The notes under the pieces: model-generated | The model's database searches: none | Told to the model about the DNA's origin: nothing | The model's input: only the letters and a program-made list of their open reading frames with translations | NCBI GenBank assembly: GCA_000444245.1 | Contig: ATSW01001768.1 | Location: 1 to 20,221 of the forward strand | From: Botryllus schlosseri | Lineage: Eukaryota; Chordata; Ascidiacea; Stolidobranchia; Styelidae | Length of the DNA stretch: 20,221 bases | Direction of reading: 5' to 3' | Position numbers and translations under genes: made by a program | Part shown: positions 1 to 10,800 of the stretch, piece after piece | How the letters are laid out: each line of letters starts with the position of its first letter | Position numbering within the stretch: position 1 is the first letter of the stretch

Positions 1-890
1 TAATCGAATCCAATGTTAACCTGGGAAAACGAACGGCATGTAGTTATTAAGTCAATATAAACTAGCCAGATGCCCGCCTTCCGGGACGAGGCAGAAGCTG
101 ATACACTAGCCCACTATCTATAGTTGTTTAGCATCAACTTAACGATCTACAAGGCCAGGGTACAGATCTGGAGGGTCAATATTTCCTCCAACAAAGCATT
201 GGCAACTATAGATATACTTCCCATATTGTGATTGCGATTTGAAATTGGAGTATATGGAGACGTGGATTAATCGTAATTTGTAATTTTTTCAGGTAATTGT
301 GTTCGATTTGTTTGCGCCATATATAATAATAATCGATTGCTGTGTAAAAGATGATTACTTACAAGGACTGTGGCATAACCTTATGCCCGTCAAAAGAAAT
401 GCGAAGATAGTCACATTCGATTGTGTCAAGCTACGAGAAGCATTATTCGATATGGCGGAATTTCCTGTTCATTTTACATTATGAACCTATATGGTCATAA
501 GCGGGTACCAATATTTATTTCACTATTCTTCAAGTATACTTCAGGATCACTCAATATTTGAATCTGTCGTCGGTTATTCGCTTTAGCGAGGATTGTAGAG
601 AGCCCCAAATCGTCAGCGATAAAGCTGTGCTATTTGGCTATATCGTGATATATCAAGCAAATAGCGGTACGATGTTCAAAATATTGCTCTATTATGAATT
701 ATGATGAAGTCTCATCTCAACCGTTATATTGTCTTTCGAATATCGTGAATAATCTTGAATACTTTACCATTTGTCGTTATCTTAATTGATTACTTTGAGA
801 TTTTGCTATGATCGTAATGTTTCAGAACTAATCGCAATCTATTACAATGATGAGGTAATCTCCTAATGACAGTGTGTGATATAACTTAAC
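1..890. other. Downstream intron of gene A, no recognised feature
   Basis: A-T rich sequence following the gttaag donor of the TM2 exon. No TM3 exon resembling the one at 13261-13387 is seen on the minus strand. A 61-codon open frame at 299-484 on the plus strand has no recognisable family features and is probably chance. Confidence 0.5.
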
Positions 891-1670
891 CCTTAGTAGC
901 GGAACCAAATCCCATGAACCAATGCATCCACTCTGTGTGAACTGGCCAACAGCTGTCTCCAAGAAGAGCATTGGCAATCCGATGACGGTGGCACACATCA
1001 GATACGGGATCAGAAACGCTCCTAGAAGCTGATGATGATAATTATTAATATTGAAAGACTTTCGCATATGGTTACCTCCTCCGTTTTTGAAGCAAAGATA
1101 GGAAAATCTCCATACATTTCCGAGCCCAACGTTATATCCGATGACATTCAGTAAGTATTCAATAGTTCTGCTCCATTCCAGCCTTCTATCATATCGAAAA
1201 CGGGAGTTTTACGAAGTCGGTCTGACGCCCGACGCTCAATTTATTTGGAGATTTATTGCTATCATATGTTATAATCATCACTATCACAAATAATTTCGTC
1301 AGGATATATTCAACATTATTTTCGTAAATTCGGTGATGTTTTAAACGCGTTTGCGGCGCGCTTGCATTCCGACACCGCCCTCTCCTGCCCTATGACATCA
1401 ACAGAAATGCAGGAACGTGAGGTCAGAGCACAAATCTATTTCACTTGGATAAGACCTTTTCCTATTCAATGACAACGACAATCAATAACCTGCAGATAGA
1501 TGGACTGATAGTCGCAACCAAATCAATATAGGACTACATTATAAAGCTTTTTGAAAGTTGAAAATACGAAAGACGAATCAATTAGTAATTTGGGAAATAG
1601 CTTTGTGCTACTCAAGATTTACCTTGTATCGGTGTCATCTCGGTCAATTTTTCGTTCTTTCTTGTCGATA
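891..1670 (-). CDS. SLC6 family transporter, N-terminal part of a tandem paralog (gene A)
   Basis: Three exons match gene B: 1623-1670 (48 nt, IDKKERKIDRDDTDT), 1076-1182 (107 nt, [16 protein letters not shown] then [20 protein letters not shown]) and 891-1021 (131 nt, [20 protein letters not shown] to SWDLVPLLR). Lengths and phases are the same as in gene B, and over TM1-TM2 72 of 79 residues agree. It begins a sodium-coupled carrier in the same orientation, 6 kb downstream of gene B's stop. TM3 and later exons are not found between 1 and 890, so they should lie beyond the left edge, or may be lost. I found no start-codon exon above 1670 comparable to gene B exon 1. The invariant WRFPYL reads WRFSYL, which may mean relaxed constraint or changed function. 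No frame break is seen in the exons present. Confidence 0.88.
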
Positions 1671-2140
1671 CTGTTAGAATGAAGGATGATGTAATTTTCA
1701 TGTATCTATGAAATAAACGAGCGAAACACCCTCTCAAACTCCCCCTCCCCCAGGATCGTGGCAGCATCTAAGGGGGCGCGAGGCCACCTGAGAGAAATGG
1801 TGTTCTTCAACACGAAGTGAGATTAATTTCTGCTCAAACTTCCAAGTTTCAACAACGGCAATATTCCCAATTATATTACGATTTTAGACACAAAGTTATC
1901 GAGAATAAGATATTTCCTTATAAGGTCATGTCATGTGCCATGCGTAATATGCCTTTTGAATCTAATAAACAAGGATGTGAATCGAAGTGGCTTGCAACTA
2001 GTCACTCCGAGTATGTTCAACAATTAAGACCCATTTTGTAAAATGCTACTCTTGAGAAAAACGAAAAACATTTTATGGCAGGCCGAAAGTCCTAAATAAA
2101 TTATGCTCTTGTCGTACATCTGCGACCAGAAGAGAAAAAA
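1671..2140. other. Intron or upstream region of gene A
   Basis: Includes the acceptor-like ctaacag next to the 48-nt exon. A C-rich stretch at 1735-1760 and a GC-rich stretch at 1768-1790 stand out from the A-T rich surroundings. No coding exon with a phase-2 donor was recognised, so the start codon of gene A remains unplaced. Confidence 0.4.
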
Positions 2141-2482
2141 AAACTGTTTCCCCCGCGAAGAAGTGCCAAGTTTAAATAGAGTACGGCGGCCCCATAGGTT
2201 TTTGATTGAGCTTATGGTCAGGTAGCCTCTGTTTGAGTTCAGCACGAGTGGGTCAATAGAAGGTATTAGACACCAACATTGTTACATTATGCAACGTGTT
2301 ACCATTGCGCATGATTACTGAGAAGTATCTCAACAGTTACAGCCTTCCGTGCCATCAATTTAGGGATTCTATGCGTTGGGATTGTAAATATTTTTGATTG
2401 CTCTTTATAATATCTTGTTGATATGACGATAGCGGTGGCGTGAAACTTTTCACTACCGTCTAAAAAAGTTTGAGAACCACAA
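2141..2482 (-). mobile_element. hAT-like non-autonomous element, degraded copy 1
   Basis: Related to the element at 9028-9487: both share cccgcgaagaagtgc near one end, agcttatggtc further in, an acattatgc block, and a gagaaccac or agaaccactg end. Read on the minus strand it opens GTGGTTCTCAAACTTTTTT, the style of hAT terminal sequences. The right border is near 2482; the left border and any target duplication are unclear. Confidence 0.5.
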
Positions 2483-3168
2483 CCATCCGGTACTGAGAAA
2501 TGCACTTGAAGATGATAAGAAAATATGTACTAATCAAATATGGAGGCTTACAGATTTCCGCATTCGTGACTGATTTCAGCCCCGGTCATCGTAGTTGTAT
2601 CCGCAATTGTTATAGCTGCTTTAGGCTGAAAACAAGAAAGTAAGTTAGCATACACCATTAACACGGGCACTGTAACTCTCGTATAGGTATATGTGGTTTA
2701 ATTATATGCGCTCAAGATCAATTGATACTGATAATATCACGCACTTTATCTTATAACGATAAAAAAACAGTTCGATGCCGCATTCTACCATACATGAATA
2801 TCCAGTTTACTAATTTAGAGTGTAAGCAGGCTTTCACTCTGTTGGCTCTCGTTCAAAATAGGGAATGTAAAATCAGTGGTTGTCGTATGACTGAGTGCCA
2901 TGATAACGAGTCATTCAAATTGACCCTTGATGATTTGAAAAACTCGATATTTTGAATGCCTCGCTGTTAAGACACTCGCTGTGTTGAGTCTCGCTAATTT
3001 GCCGTCATGTCCATTGCCCATCTGAGAATATGACGTATTGCTTACCTGAGAATTATCTGTAACAGAGTTAAGTACAACAGCATGATAGCAATCTTAAAAG
3101 ATCGGGTGTGTTTACGTTTTTTAGCCCATATGCATTAATGACATATCGCTGATGATCAGGGTTTACAT
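2483..3168. other. Intergenic, no recognised gene
   Basis: Mixed A-T rich sequence between two mobile elements. A 77-codon open frame at 2722-2955 (plus) shows no family resemblance, and no splice-supported exon was found. I see nothing else in it. Confidence 0.4.
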
Positions 3169-3601
3169 GTAGAGTTGCATTCAAAACAAAAATCTATTTA
3201 GGACAAACATGTTTAAAACAAGGCCCTTTTTTAAAACATGTTTTGTATTTTTTTCTGTAAGCCATGACGTCACGAATTTTCAATTGAGACGCCATACTGG
3301 ATTGACATGGACAATTGAAAATATAGCTCCTTCAACGAAATATCTACGTATGCTATAGTTGTTGAACCGACTATTTTGAGGGTTCCAACCATCGCATATC
3401 TTAGACGTCGGCTATATCGGGTGGTAATCGTCCGTAGGCTCATACAACATGTTTTTTTAAAGTACTTACACAATTATGGCACAATTATACAACTCGAAAA
3501 AACACAATTTTGTTTTTTAAAGGCCTTTGTTTAAAACACTGTTTAAAACATGTTTTAAACAAAGTGTTTTAAACAACCATTTGTTTTAAATGCAGCCCTA
3601 C
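3169..3601. mobile_element. MITE with GTAGGGTTGCATTTAAAACA terminal inverted repeats, full-length copy
   Basis: The left end GTAGAGTTGCATTCAAAACA and the reverse complement of the right end (GTAGGGCTGCATTTAAAACA) agree at 17 of 20 bases. The inside is rich in TTTAAAACA motifs, with a hairpin at about 3530-3577 (gtttaaaacatgttttaaac), and has a tgacgtca site near 3266. It carries no coding capacity. Partial relatives lie at 6355-6450 and, inverted, at 11013-11535. The flanks are short and palindromic with the ends, so the target duplication cannot be read with certainty. Confidence 0.8.
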
Positions 3602-3914
3602 ATATAGACCTAGTATCTGCGTCTTCAATGTACTTCACATAGAAAACTTTACCTTCTCAATTTTTTAGCTGCCGTACGCTGCAACAAATAGTCTCAGCAT
3701 TAGAAACATCTGCAGAATATGACGCGTAACGGTTGTAGATTTGTACATGGAGATATTTTGATAATAATGCGTTTTGATATAAACGCACTAGAATCATATG
3801 TTTAATGTTCTCCCTGGGACGCTGGAGTACGTATTTAGAAACAATCGTCGCGATAAGAAAAAAAACATTGCGGTTAACGTATGGATCCGACTTGGACGCA
3901 CCGGAACTGCGCAT
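3602..3914. other. Intergenic, no recognised feature
   Basis: An 85-codon minus-strand open frame (3657-3914) crosses it but has no recognisable motif, and its end abuts the foldback element. I see nothing I can name. Confidence 0.4.
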
Positions 3915-4573
3915 TAGGGGTGTTCAAAAATGACATTTTTTCTCAAATTGTACTGGCTACTTGATAAAATTGTTAGGTTACCTAATTTAAACCTACGCAC
4001 TAAATTTGGTTCAATTCCAGCCTGTTGCCGCATTGCTACAGCAGAACAAAGTTTCTATTTATTATATAAAAATAAACGAACAAACAAAATTCAAAAATTT
4101 TCTGTTCATCCCGTGAAAGGGTTAGGTTGTCTATAGAAACGATGTTCACCAAATTTGACTTTTTTCCAACCGGCGGAGTTCTTGCGGTCCAGAAATTTGC
4201 ATTTGAATAAAGTAGTATTGACGGTGGGCACACTTATAATACATAATGAAAGAGTTGGTCACCGTAAATACTATTTGATTGATAATCGAAATTTTTCGAC
4301 GGCCCTAACTCCGCTTCCGCCGGTTGGAATTGAACCAAATTTGTTGAACATCGTTTTTGTAGGACACCTAACGCTTTCATGGGATGAACAGAAAATCTTG
4401 ATTTTTTTTTAAATTATTTTTATATAATAAATAGAAACTTTCTTCTCCTGTAGCAATGCGGCTACTCACCCGAATTGAACCAAATTTGGTGTGTAGGCTT
4501 AAATTAGGTAGCTTAACAGTTTTATCAAGTAGCCAGTACACGTTGAGAAAAAATACATTTTTCAAAACCCTTA
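3915..4573. mobile_element. Foldback element: long inverted repeat with ~318-bp arms
   Basis: The left arm (about 3915-4232) and the reverse complement of the right arm (about 4257-4573) align nearly throughout. Shared blocks include tactggctacttgataaaa, the pair caaatttggttcaatt, tttctatttattatataaaa, ttttctgttcatccc and tccaaccggcgga. The ends are TTAGGGGTGTTCAAAAATGA and, inverted, TAAGGGTTTTGAAAAATGTA. The unpaired centre is about 25 nt. The open frames within it (3930-4136, 4155-4412, 4377-4676) follow the arms and look non-coding. This fits a foldback DNA transposon or hairpin MITE; the superfamily is not assigned. Confidence 0.85.
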
Positions 4574-6040
4574 CTGTGCATCTTTTAGCACACCATATCC
4601 TTACTATGAGCATTCGTTGGATATGAAAGAGAAACAGCATACCACATGACCTATAATACCTCATTCCTAGACTCAAAACCTGGTCAATTTAGAACGATGC
4701 GCTGCGATGTTAATGGAATGAATACCACGCTGTGGGATCAGCCTGTTCTAAATGCTATACCGGTATACACGATATCGTAGGCCGCGGTGGTGTGTAACTA
4801 GTTTTCTTTTCTTTGCGGTCGCTAAAAGGTACATGTATCTTAACTATCCAAGTCACCCATTCTGTGCCGGCGTCATAACGAGTGGTACTGGAATAGTCGA
4901 CTCGGCTCGACTCGGAACCTAATACACCTTTCGGAACAAATCACTCAGCAGCTCCATTTTTCTCAACCCTAATTATCATCTACTGCATGATAACAGTGAT
5001 TCGACCATCATAGGATATCACTGCAAAGTAGACCGCAGCGGTCGACGTTACAACGGCAAAATCCACGCTGCTATTCAGCAGTTCATGACGCGATGTTCTC
5101 TCCTGTCAACGCCGCCTTTGAGATCTGGCACGCTGTTTGACAGGGCTACTGTAGGCAATGGTTGAATGTATAGATCAAACCAGTATCCTACTGTTAACCC
5201 ATGGGTCGCTGTCCAAACATGCACCGCAGGATCTTTGAAAATTAATGACGGCTATAGAGACGGGTTTTGATTCGGGTCATAGACTCCTTCCTTTCACTCA
5301 GGCGTGATGTTCTTTGTCACTGTGTAGATGTCATCGTTATTTGCGGAGTAAAGTTATATCAAATTACAATCTGGGGTAGCGATTTCCAAGACATGTGAAA
5401 CTACACGAAGTGGAAGTAGATAATTTAATCGAGTGGCCGCATACTTTTAGCAGTTGATCGGCGCGGCGGCTACTTTGAAAATTGTTAGCGGATCTTCGCC
5501 ACTAACGCAAACTGACCAACGGCACTGTGTGCAATTTTCAAAAATATGATCAGTTACCAGGATAGTTTCGCTCAGTTGTGTTGAACATATATGGATTTAC
5601 AACACACACAAACCTCGCAGTATCCCATTGTGGAATATATGTCTGGAAATGGTCGTAGCAATTATGTAATTAAGTCGTCACGGTATTAGTTTAATATGGT
5701 TTTAGTCCCCTACTAGTCTACATGACCGGAACGGTCAGAAAGCGGATGGAAATGTTGTATTCAAAAAGTTGCAACTTGTGAATCATAATTGACTTCTGGT
5801 GGTGCAAAACTTTAATATCACAACAAATGATGTGCTCATTTGCTCATATTTCAAAATTTATTCCACTTGGAACTTTGAGACTGACTCTCATCCGGAGCGA
5901 ACTTCAAGAAATGCGGATGACAAAATCCCCTATTTAAAAAAACTTTCTGTCCTTATGACGTATTAATGATACGTAAACAGATTGTCGAATGGGGATCCTT
6001 GTAAAAATAAGTAACGTCATGAATTCCGTATGTAAGGACT
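4574..6040. other. Intergenic, 1.5 kb without recognised genes
   Basis: No exon of gene A or B and no long open frame is found on either strand. A modest inverted repeat (ctttgaaaattg near 5473 and caattttcaaaa near 5531) flanks gttagcg...cgctaac-like sequence. Nothing else could be named. Confidence 0.4.
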
Positions 6041-6155
6041 AGGGATGGTGCGAACCCCTGAAAGGTTCAGCTTCGAGTTAACGAGAATCTTCTTGAAAGG
6101 TTCTATGTGAGCACGAACGTGAACAGGAACCTATGACGACACGCGACCTGATATA
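6041..6155. repeat. Interspersed repeat GGATGGTG..GAACGTGAAC, uninterrupted copy
   Basis: Begins ctagggatggtgcgaacccc and contains gaaaggttc, gcacgaacgtgaac and gaacctatgac. The same order of blocks (agggatggtg, acccgtgaaaagttc, gaacgtgaa, gagaacctattatg) occurs at 17431-17745, where a SINE splits it. No coding capacity. It could be a MITE or SINE fragment. Confidence 0.55.
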
Positions 6156-6354
6156 GCTAATTGCAACCGCTCACGCTGTCTCCACTGCGAACTGTATTCC
6201 TAACCCCGAGAACTGATGACTGGATTCATATAGTTGTCAGCTTTGTCCATGTAGGCCCTGGCACCGCATTACGCCATCGGCCGTACCCCTTTGGTCGAAT
6301 ATATATTGCGCGCCAAATGCAATATCGCGCTAGTCGACTATAAGTCGCCGATAT

Positions 6355-6450
6355 GTAGTGTTGCATTTAAAACAAATATGTTTAAAACAAGGCCCTTGTT
6401 AAAAACATCTTTTTTTCTAGCCACGACGTTGCGAATTGTGACGTCACAGT
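6355..6450. mobile_element. Fragment of the GTAGGGTTGCATTTAAAACA MITE
   Basis: GTAGTGTTGCATTTAAAACA is followed by aatatgtttaaaacaaggcc and a ccacgacgtt..gtgacgtcac segment, matching the left part of the element at 3169-3601. The remainder of the element is missing. Confidence 0.7.
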
Positions 6451-6812
6451 GAATCGGCATAGACTCAACACGCGGCCCATAGACGATAATTTTGAGGCCC
6501 GCAACATCTTCGATTATGAAAGCAATTACTACGATATGGTGTTGTTACATTTTAATTTAGCTATTCTACTCTCTCATCGCACCATCGCTGTTTTGTTTAT
6601 TGATGACTCTTTCTGGTTCCGTGATATGCTCGAGTTGCTCTGACAAGGCTGAGATCTGGAATTATTGATGGGGCTCCATCCATGGTACGAAAAGGGTTGA
6701 TTGATTTGCTCAATCGAGATCCTGAAACCCTAGACTTCTTCTCATGTCACTGTATTTCGCATAAGAGGCGGAGAGCTCAAAGTGACAATGGCCGAACTTA
6801 TCCCATAGCCCG
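6451..6812. other. Intergenic, no recognised gene
   Basis: Two short plus-strand open frames (6449-6643 and 6682-6897) run through it. Neither shows a known domain, and the second runs into low-complexity C-rich sequence. I regard both as chance. Confidence 0.4.
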
Positions 6813-7325
6813 CTGTACAGAACAACCTACTCCCTATCCCCCACCTATACCAAACTTGACGCTAAAACCTATCCAACCTTTGCCATGTCCAAACTAGCCT
6901 ATCACTGATATAACGCAACTCATGACATAACTGAACCAGAACCCCAACCTGGTCAAACGTAACCACAAACCCCTGATCTAACCGAACTCTGAATAAATCA
7001 AAATGTCTAAGGGCCATTCCCAACCTGGACAACAAAACTTGAAACCACCACATTCTCAAATCTTCTGAAATTTGGTACATGCATAGATGAGTTAATTTTG
7101 AACACAATAAAGTTTATTTGAAGAATATTGAACTCCAGGGTCAAAAGTTAGGTCAATTTTCCTCAAATAAACTTTATTGTGTTCGAAATTAACTCATCTA
7201 TGCATGTACCAATTTTCAGAAGATTTGAGAATGTGGTGGTTTCAACTTTTGTTATCCAGGTTGGGAATGGCCCCTAACCTAGCTAAACCAGGCCCTTAAT
7301 ATGCCCAACCAAGCCGTACCCAACC
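6813..7325. repeat. Low-complexity CCTAACC-like tract, interrupted by a hairpin MITE
   Basis: From about 6813 to 7000, and again from 7277 to 7325, the plus strand is C/A-rich with many short, irregular relatives of AACC and CCTAACC (for example ctaacctagctaaacc). Unit length varies, so it is a decayed simple tract rather than a clean satellite. The hairpin element at 7008-7276 sits inside it. Confidence 0.55.
7008..7276. mobile_element. Hairpin MITE with ~120-bp near-identical arms
   Basis: The left arm begins TAAGGGCCATTCCCAACCTG; the reverse complement of the right end begins TTAGGGGCCATTCCCAACCT. Arms of about 120 bases (7008-7134 and 7150-7276) match with few differences, including ccaccacattctcaaatctt and tacatgcatagatgagttaa. 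The loop is about 15 nt. The high arm identity suggests a fairly recent copy. Each arm holds AATAAA or its complement, so a poly(A) signal is offered on both strands; the minus-strand one nearest gene B is at 7173-7178. No coding capacity. Confidence 0.88.
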
Positions 7326-7367
7326 GGCGACAATAGAATATCGTGTCGTCTCCAAATGTACATTAGG

Positions 7368-7497
7368 GCATCACTAGGAATATGTGGTTACAACAACGAC
7401 ATTACCAAAATATATGGATGGCATCGCTAAAGTATATAATAATAGTTCCAAAGTGTATGTTGACATCACTGATATAGCTGACATCGCCAATGTAAAT
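7368..7497. repeat. Decayed short tandem repeat around GACATCGCTAA
   Basis: Five irregularly spaced relatives are visible: ggcatcactaggaatatg, gacattaccaaaatatatg, ggcatcgctaaagtatat, gacatcactgatatagct and gacatcgccaatgtaaat. It lies 170-300 bp past the stop of gene B, possibly in its 3' UTR. The spacing is uneven, so it is a weak minisatellite at best. Confidence 0.4.
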
Positions 7498-7667
7498 CCC
7501 ACTCAAGAGGAGTAAGGTTTTAAAGCCCATGGATGACTTTTAGGTGAAAGTCTTCATCTCAACCTTTTGGGAGTTACTGCGACGTCGAGACAGAACGCTG
7601 GTAGTCGCGTACCACCTCTAAATGTAAAATTGAAAAGTTGAAAGATGAATCGAGGTCATGACAAGTT

Positions 7668-7850
7668 CTAATTTTCTGTTACTTGTGTCACGGGCTCTCT
7701 TCCTTTCAGCATTGATTTTGCCGCAAATAGTGGAATAGGTAGAAGAACAGTAAGGCTGACGATCCAGCCGACAACCTCGGCCCATGGGGGATACTCGTAT
7801 TCTCCGAGTTTCAGTGGAGCGTATTGAACGCATGCGACGAATAGTATGAC
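7668..7850 (-). CDS. Gene B exon 14: TM11-TM12 and C terminus
   Basis: After an acceptor cctcaaacag the exon reads [20 protein letters not shown] then [40 protein letters not shown] and a TAG stop. [12 protein letters not shown] is the TM11-TM12 signature (Y.YP.W...GW). The frame differs from the longer shadow open frame that overlaps it; the family match and the phase-0 join to exon 13 decide. The tail after TM12 is short. No AATAAA follows before the hairpin element at 7008-7276. Confidence 0.93.
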   Translation of the reverse strand, partial: VILFVACVQYAPLKLGEYEYPPWAEVVGWIVSLTVLLPIPLFAAKSMLKGREPVTQVTEN

Positions 7851-10800
7851 CTGTTTGAGGGGAGAGCAATGAGAAATATAACAATGTGTTCGTTCGATGC
7901 AGGCAATAAATTAGCGGGACAACCCAATTTCTGACCGTTTTGAAGACGTACAATCTTTGACATGTTACGACGAACACGGTGTGTGGGCAGAATTCCACTT
8001 TTAAGTGCATATAGTTTGAGTCCTCAGGATAAAAGTAAGCCATAAATGTGGAATCCATTATTTGGGATTCTAAAACACTTAGAATAGTATTCCAAGTTCT
8101 CAATCTGTCCGATACAAAGTTGAAATTATGGCGGTGAATCCGCGTGAACTAGACCGGCGGTTCTGAAAGTAGGAGCGTGAATCTCCGAAGGGACACGAAG
8201 CCTGCGGAGAGTAATGATACATTCTTGAAATCGGAATGAGTTTGATTCGTACCGAAATTTTTGGTATAATCCTTATACTCATGAGATAGTTTCTGGTCAG
8301 TCTGAGATTAGGTATCATGACCATAATAATAAGACGATGTCGTATGCGGTGGATGAAACAGATTTTAAACTAAGAAACAAAAATCTTGTACAACAGTGCT
8401 TCCCAGCCTTTTTCAGTTTGCCGCCGACTTTTAATACAGGGTCTCATTGTGCGACCCACCATGAGATTATGACCGAACGAATGAGAACGTATATAACTCG
8501 ACGTACAATAAATCGTGTGATGAGTAACGAGTTACATTAGACGCCCACGAGTGAAATTGCGTGACAATTCGAGAATACAAGTGTATCAAGCAGACAGGAA
8601 TAGGCCTACACGGAATATAGATGATTATATTCAAGCAGTAATTCGTTTTTTACGCCGAACACAACGGGTCCCGAGTGGAGTATAGTTTATGTCGAGGCGT
8701 TATCGGGCTGGATTGCATTTTCCAATTTATTTTCGCAAACCCTTTCGAGGAAGGAATGAATGATCTCCAATTTTAAAGCATACAGGAAAACACGGTGCAA
8801 TTTCGAACTGCAATCAAAATGACTGTCACGAAAATCTGGCTCACGAATTATTGTGATCACGGGAACGTGGCTTACGGCACCTATGGGCGGCGCAAATGCA
8901 ATGTAATTTAGAGGCGGGAAAACGGCTAATTGCCGGTCTAATCGTGAGAAGATAACACTATATGCACTATGCAGTCGCTGAACACATATCCAAAGCAAAG
9001 CAAAGATCTATACGTGATCGGCTAGTGCAGGGGTGTAAATGTGCCATTCTCTGGCCCGCGAAGAAGTGCTAATTGTAAATGGTGTGCGGTACGCAAAATG
9101 GGAAATATAGCTTATGGTCTGGTACACGTTTGAACTGAGCCCGAATGTGCCCTAAAGGTGCAAAGGTGCAAAACACTAAAATCGCTACATTATGCGTATG
9201 TTGAATTTGCATATGAAAATTTCTGACAAAATATCCAAAGGCCTGAAAGATTTGAGCTTCGCGTAATCTACCCCCAAGTAATTTTAATCAGTATTTCTAT
9301 AGGCCGATATCAATTTTTTGAGTTTCCAAACAGCAATAGCCTACCATATCTTGTAACTGTGCGTTTTATTGCAAACATGCACTGGTTTTCCTTTCAAGGA
9401 TTATTGAATTAACGATAAGGCGGAGGGGTGCAAGATATTCTTACTATCGTCAATGGGAGGGTGTCTCAAAAAGTTAAAGAACCACTGTACTCTAGTCGGA
9501 TATAGTTCATCAAGCCATACAGACTAGTACATACCACGATGACACATGGATCCACAGCAATCATGCAGTATTTCAACAAAACATTCGGGTAGTATCCTAT
9601 CATCGACTTGACATCATCGAAGAACTTGTCCATTCCGTAAATCCACGCTATTCCAGCGACTTCACAAAATGCTACTAACATAATGCAGAAACTGCTTGTT
9701 CCGTACATGTTGACGAGTTCGAAAACGTATACACCACCCTGTGAGAAGGATGCTGAAATTGACAACCTTTTCAGGATTGCGATTTCTCTTTGCCGTCGAT
9801 GGCATATGGAATGACATCGTTTGCACACTGGAAAGAGGGGTGTAATAGAATGATAAAACCACTAAAGTATGTGGTCATGCTCCAATTGTGACACAGCTGG
9901 CATTTATATATCGCACGTGGAGAGGTTTTTAAACCGGTCGCAAATGTCGTGCCAAAGTTCATGGAGTATCCAGTTGCAAAATTTACGAACGAAACGTGAA
10001 CTTACGTCGAAAAGCATTGGCAGTCCCAAGAAAAACGGAAAGAGGCACATGCCGAATCGGCAGGTCTGAATTCCTGGCGAAACGATCCATTTCGGTCTGA
10101 TATCTTCAAGAAGTCTGGTTATTCCTTCAATTGCTCCAAACTGTAGAGAGCAACATAAACTGACTTGACTGTAAAACTATCGATAATTAAACCTTGGTAA
10201 AATACGCATACACTAATATAATTTATGAAACCATTGTTTCGTTCTTGCCGCTGCTCCACTGCAGACCGCAGTAGCTATATTATCAGTGTTTGATTTGCGG
10301 GTTAACTACAAGGCACAAAGCAGACCGATGACTATGTGTATATATAGGGTGATTTTAGAAAGCAATAAGATTAGCGGACGCAATGCAAAACTCTTACTGC
10401 ACTATCAACAGCTATGAATCCCAGCGTGATGAAAAATATTGCTGCCCATATTTGTGAACCGGGAAGTAGTGTAAGTCCGGCAGGAAATACCTCGAAAACT
10501 AATCCAGGTCCTGTCAATGGAAGCGATTTACTCGGTGGCTGGTATAGCCGGTTATCGTATTTCAGTAGCTCCGGCAAGAAATGCTCGTGTCCTGGGTATA
10601 TGTTGATTACTCGTCTATTTAGAACAGGATTTCATCGACAATAAGAATGATGCCCTTGACAGTTGATTCTAAAAACTACCTTGCTCTGCAATGTCGGTAA
10701 TATTTTTATTTTGGACGTGCGCCACATGTCCAAGGTAACAGAATATTACGAATCCGGCGAAGACTGACGATCCGCAGCTCGTAGCAACACAAATGAATGC

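Noticed and set aside
299-484. A small plus-strand protein gene of 61 codons
   Set aside because: No motif, no composition unlike its surroundings, and it lies in the expected intron of gene A on the opposite strand.
3930-4676. Three open frames with similar peptides on both strands
   Set aside because: The similarity comes from the inverted repeat of the foldback element, not from related genes.
7618-8103. A 161-codon minus-strand open frame as a gene
   Set aside because: No family resemblance. The TM11-TM12 exon of gene B lies inside it in another frame with a good acceptor.
8687-8998. A 103-codon minus-strand open frame
   Set aside because: No recognised domain, it lies within a gene B intron and has no splice phase that would fit between exons 13 and 14.
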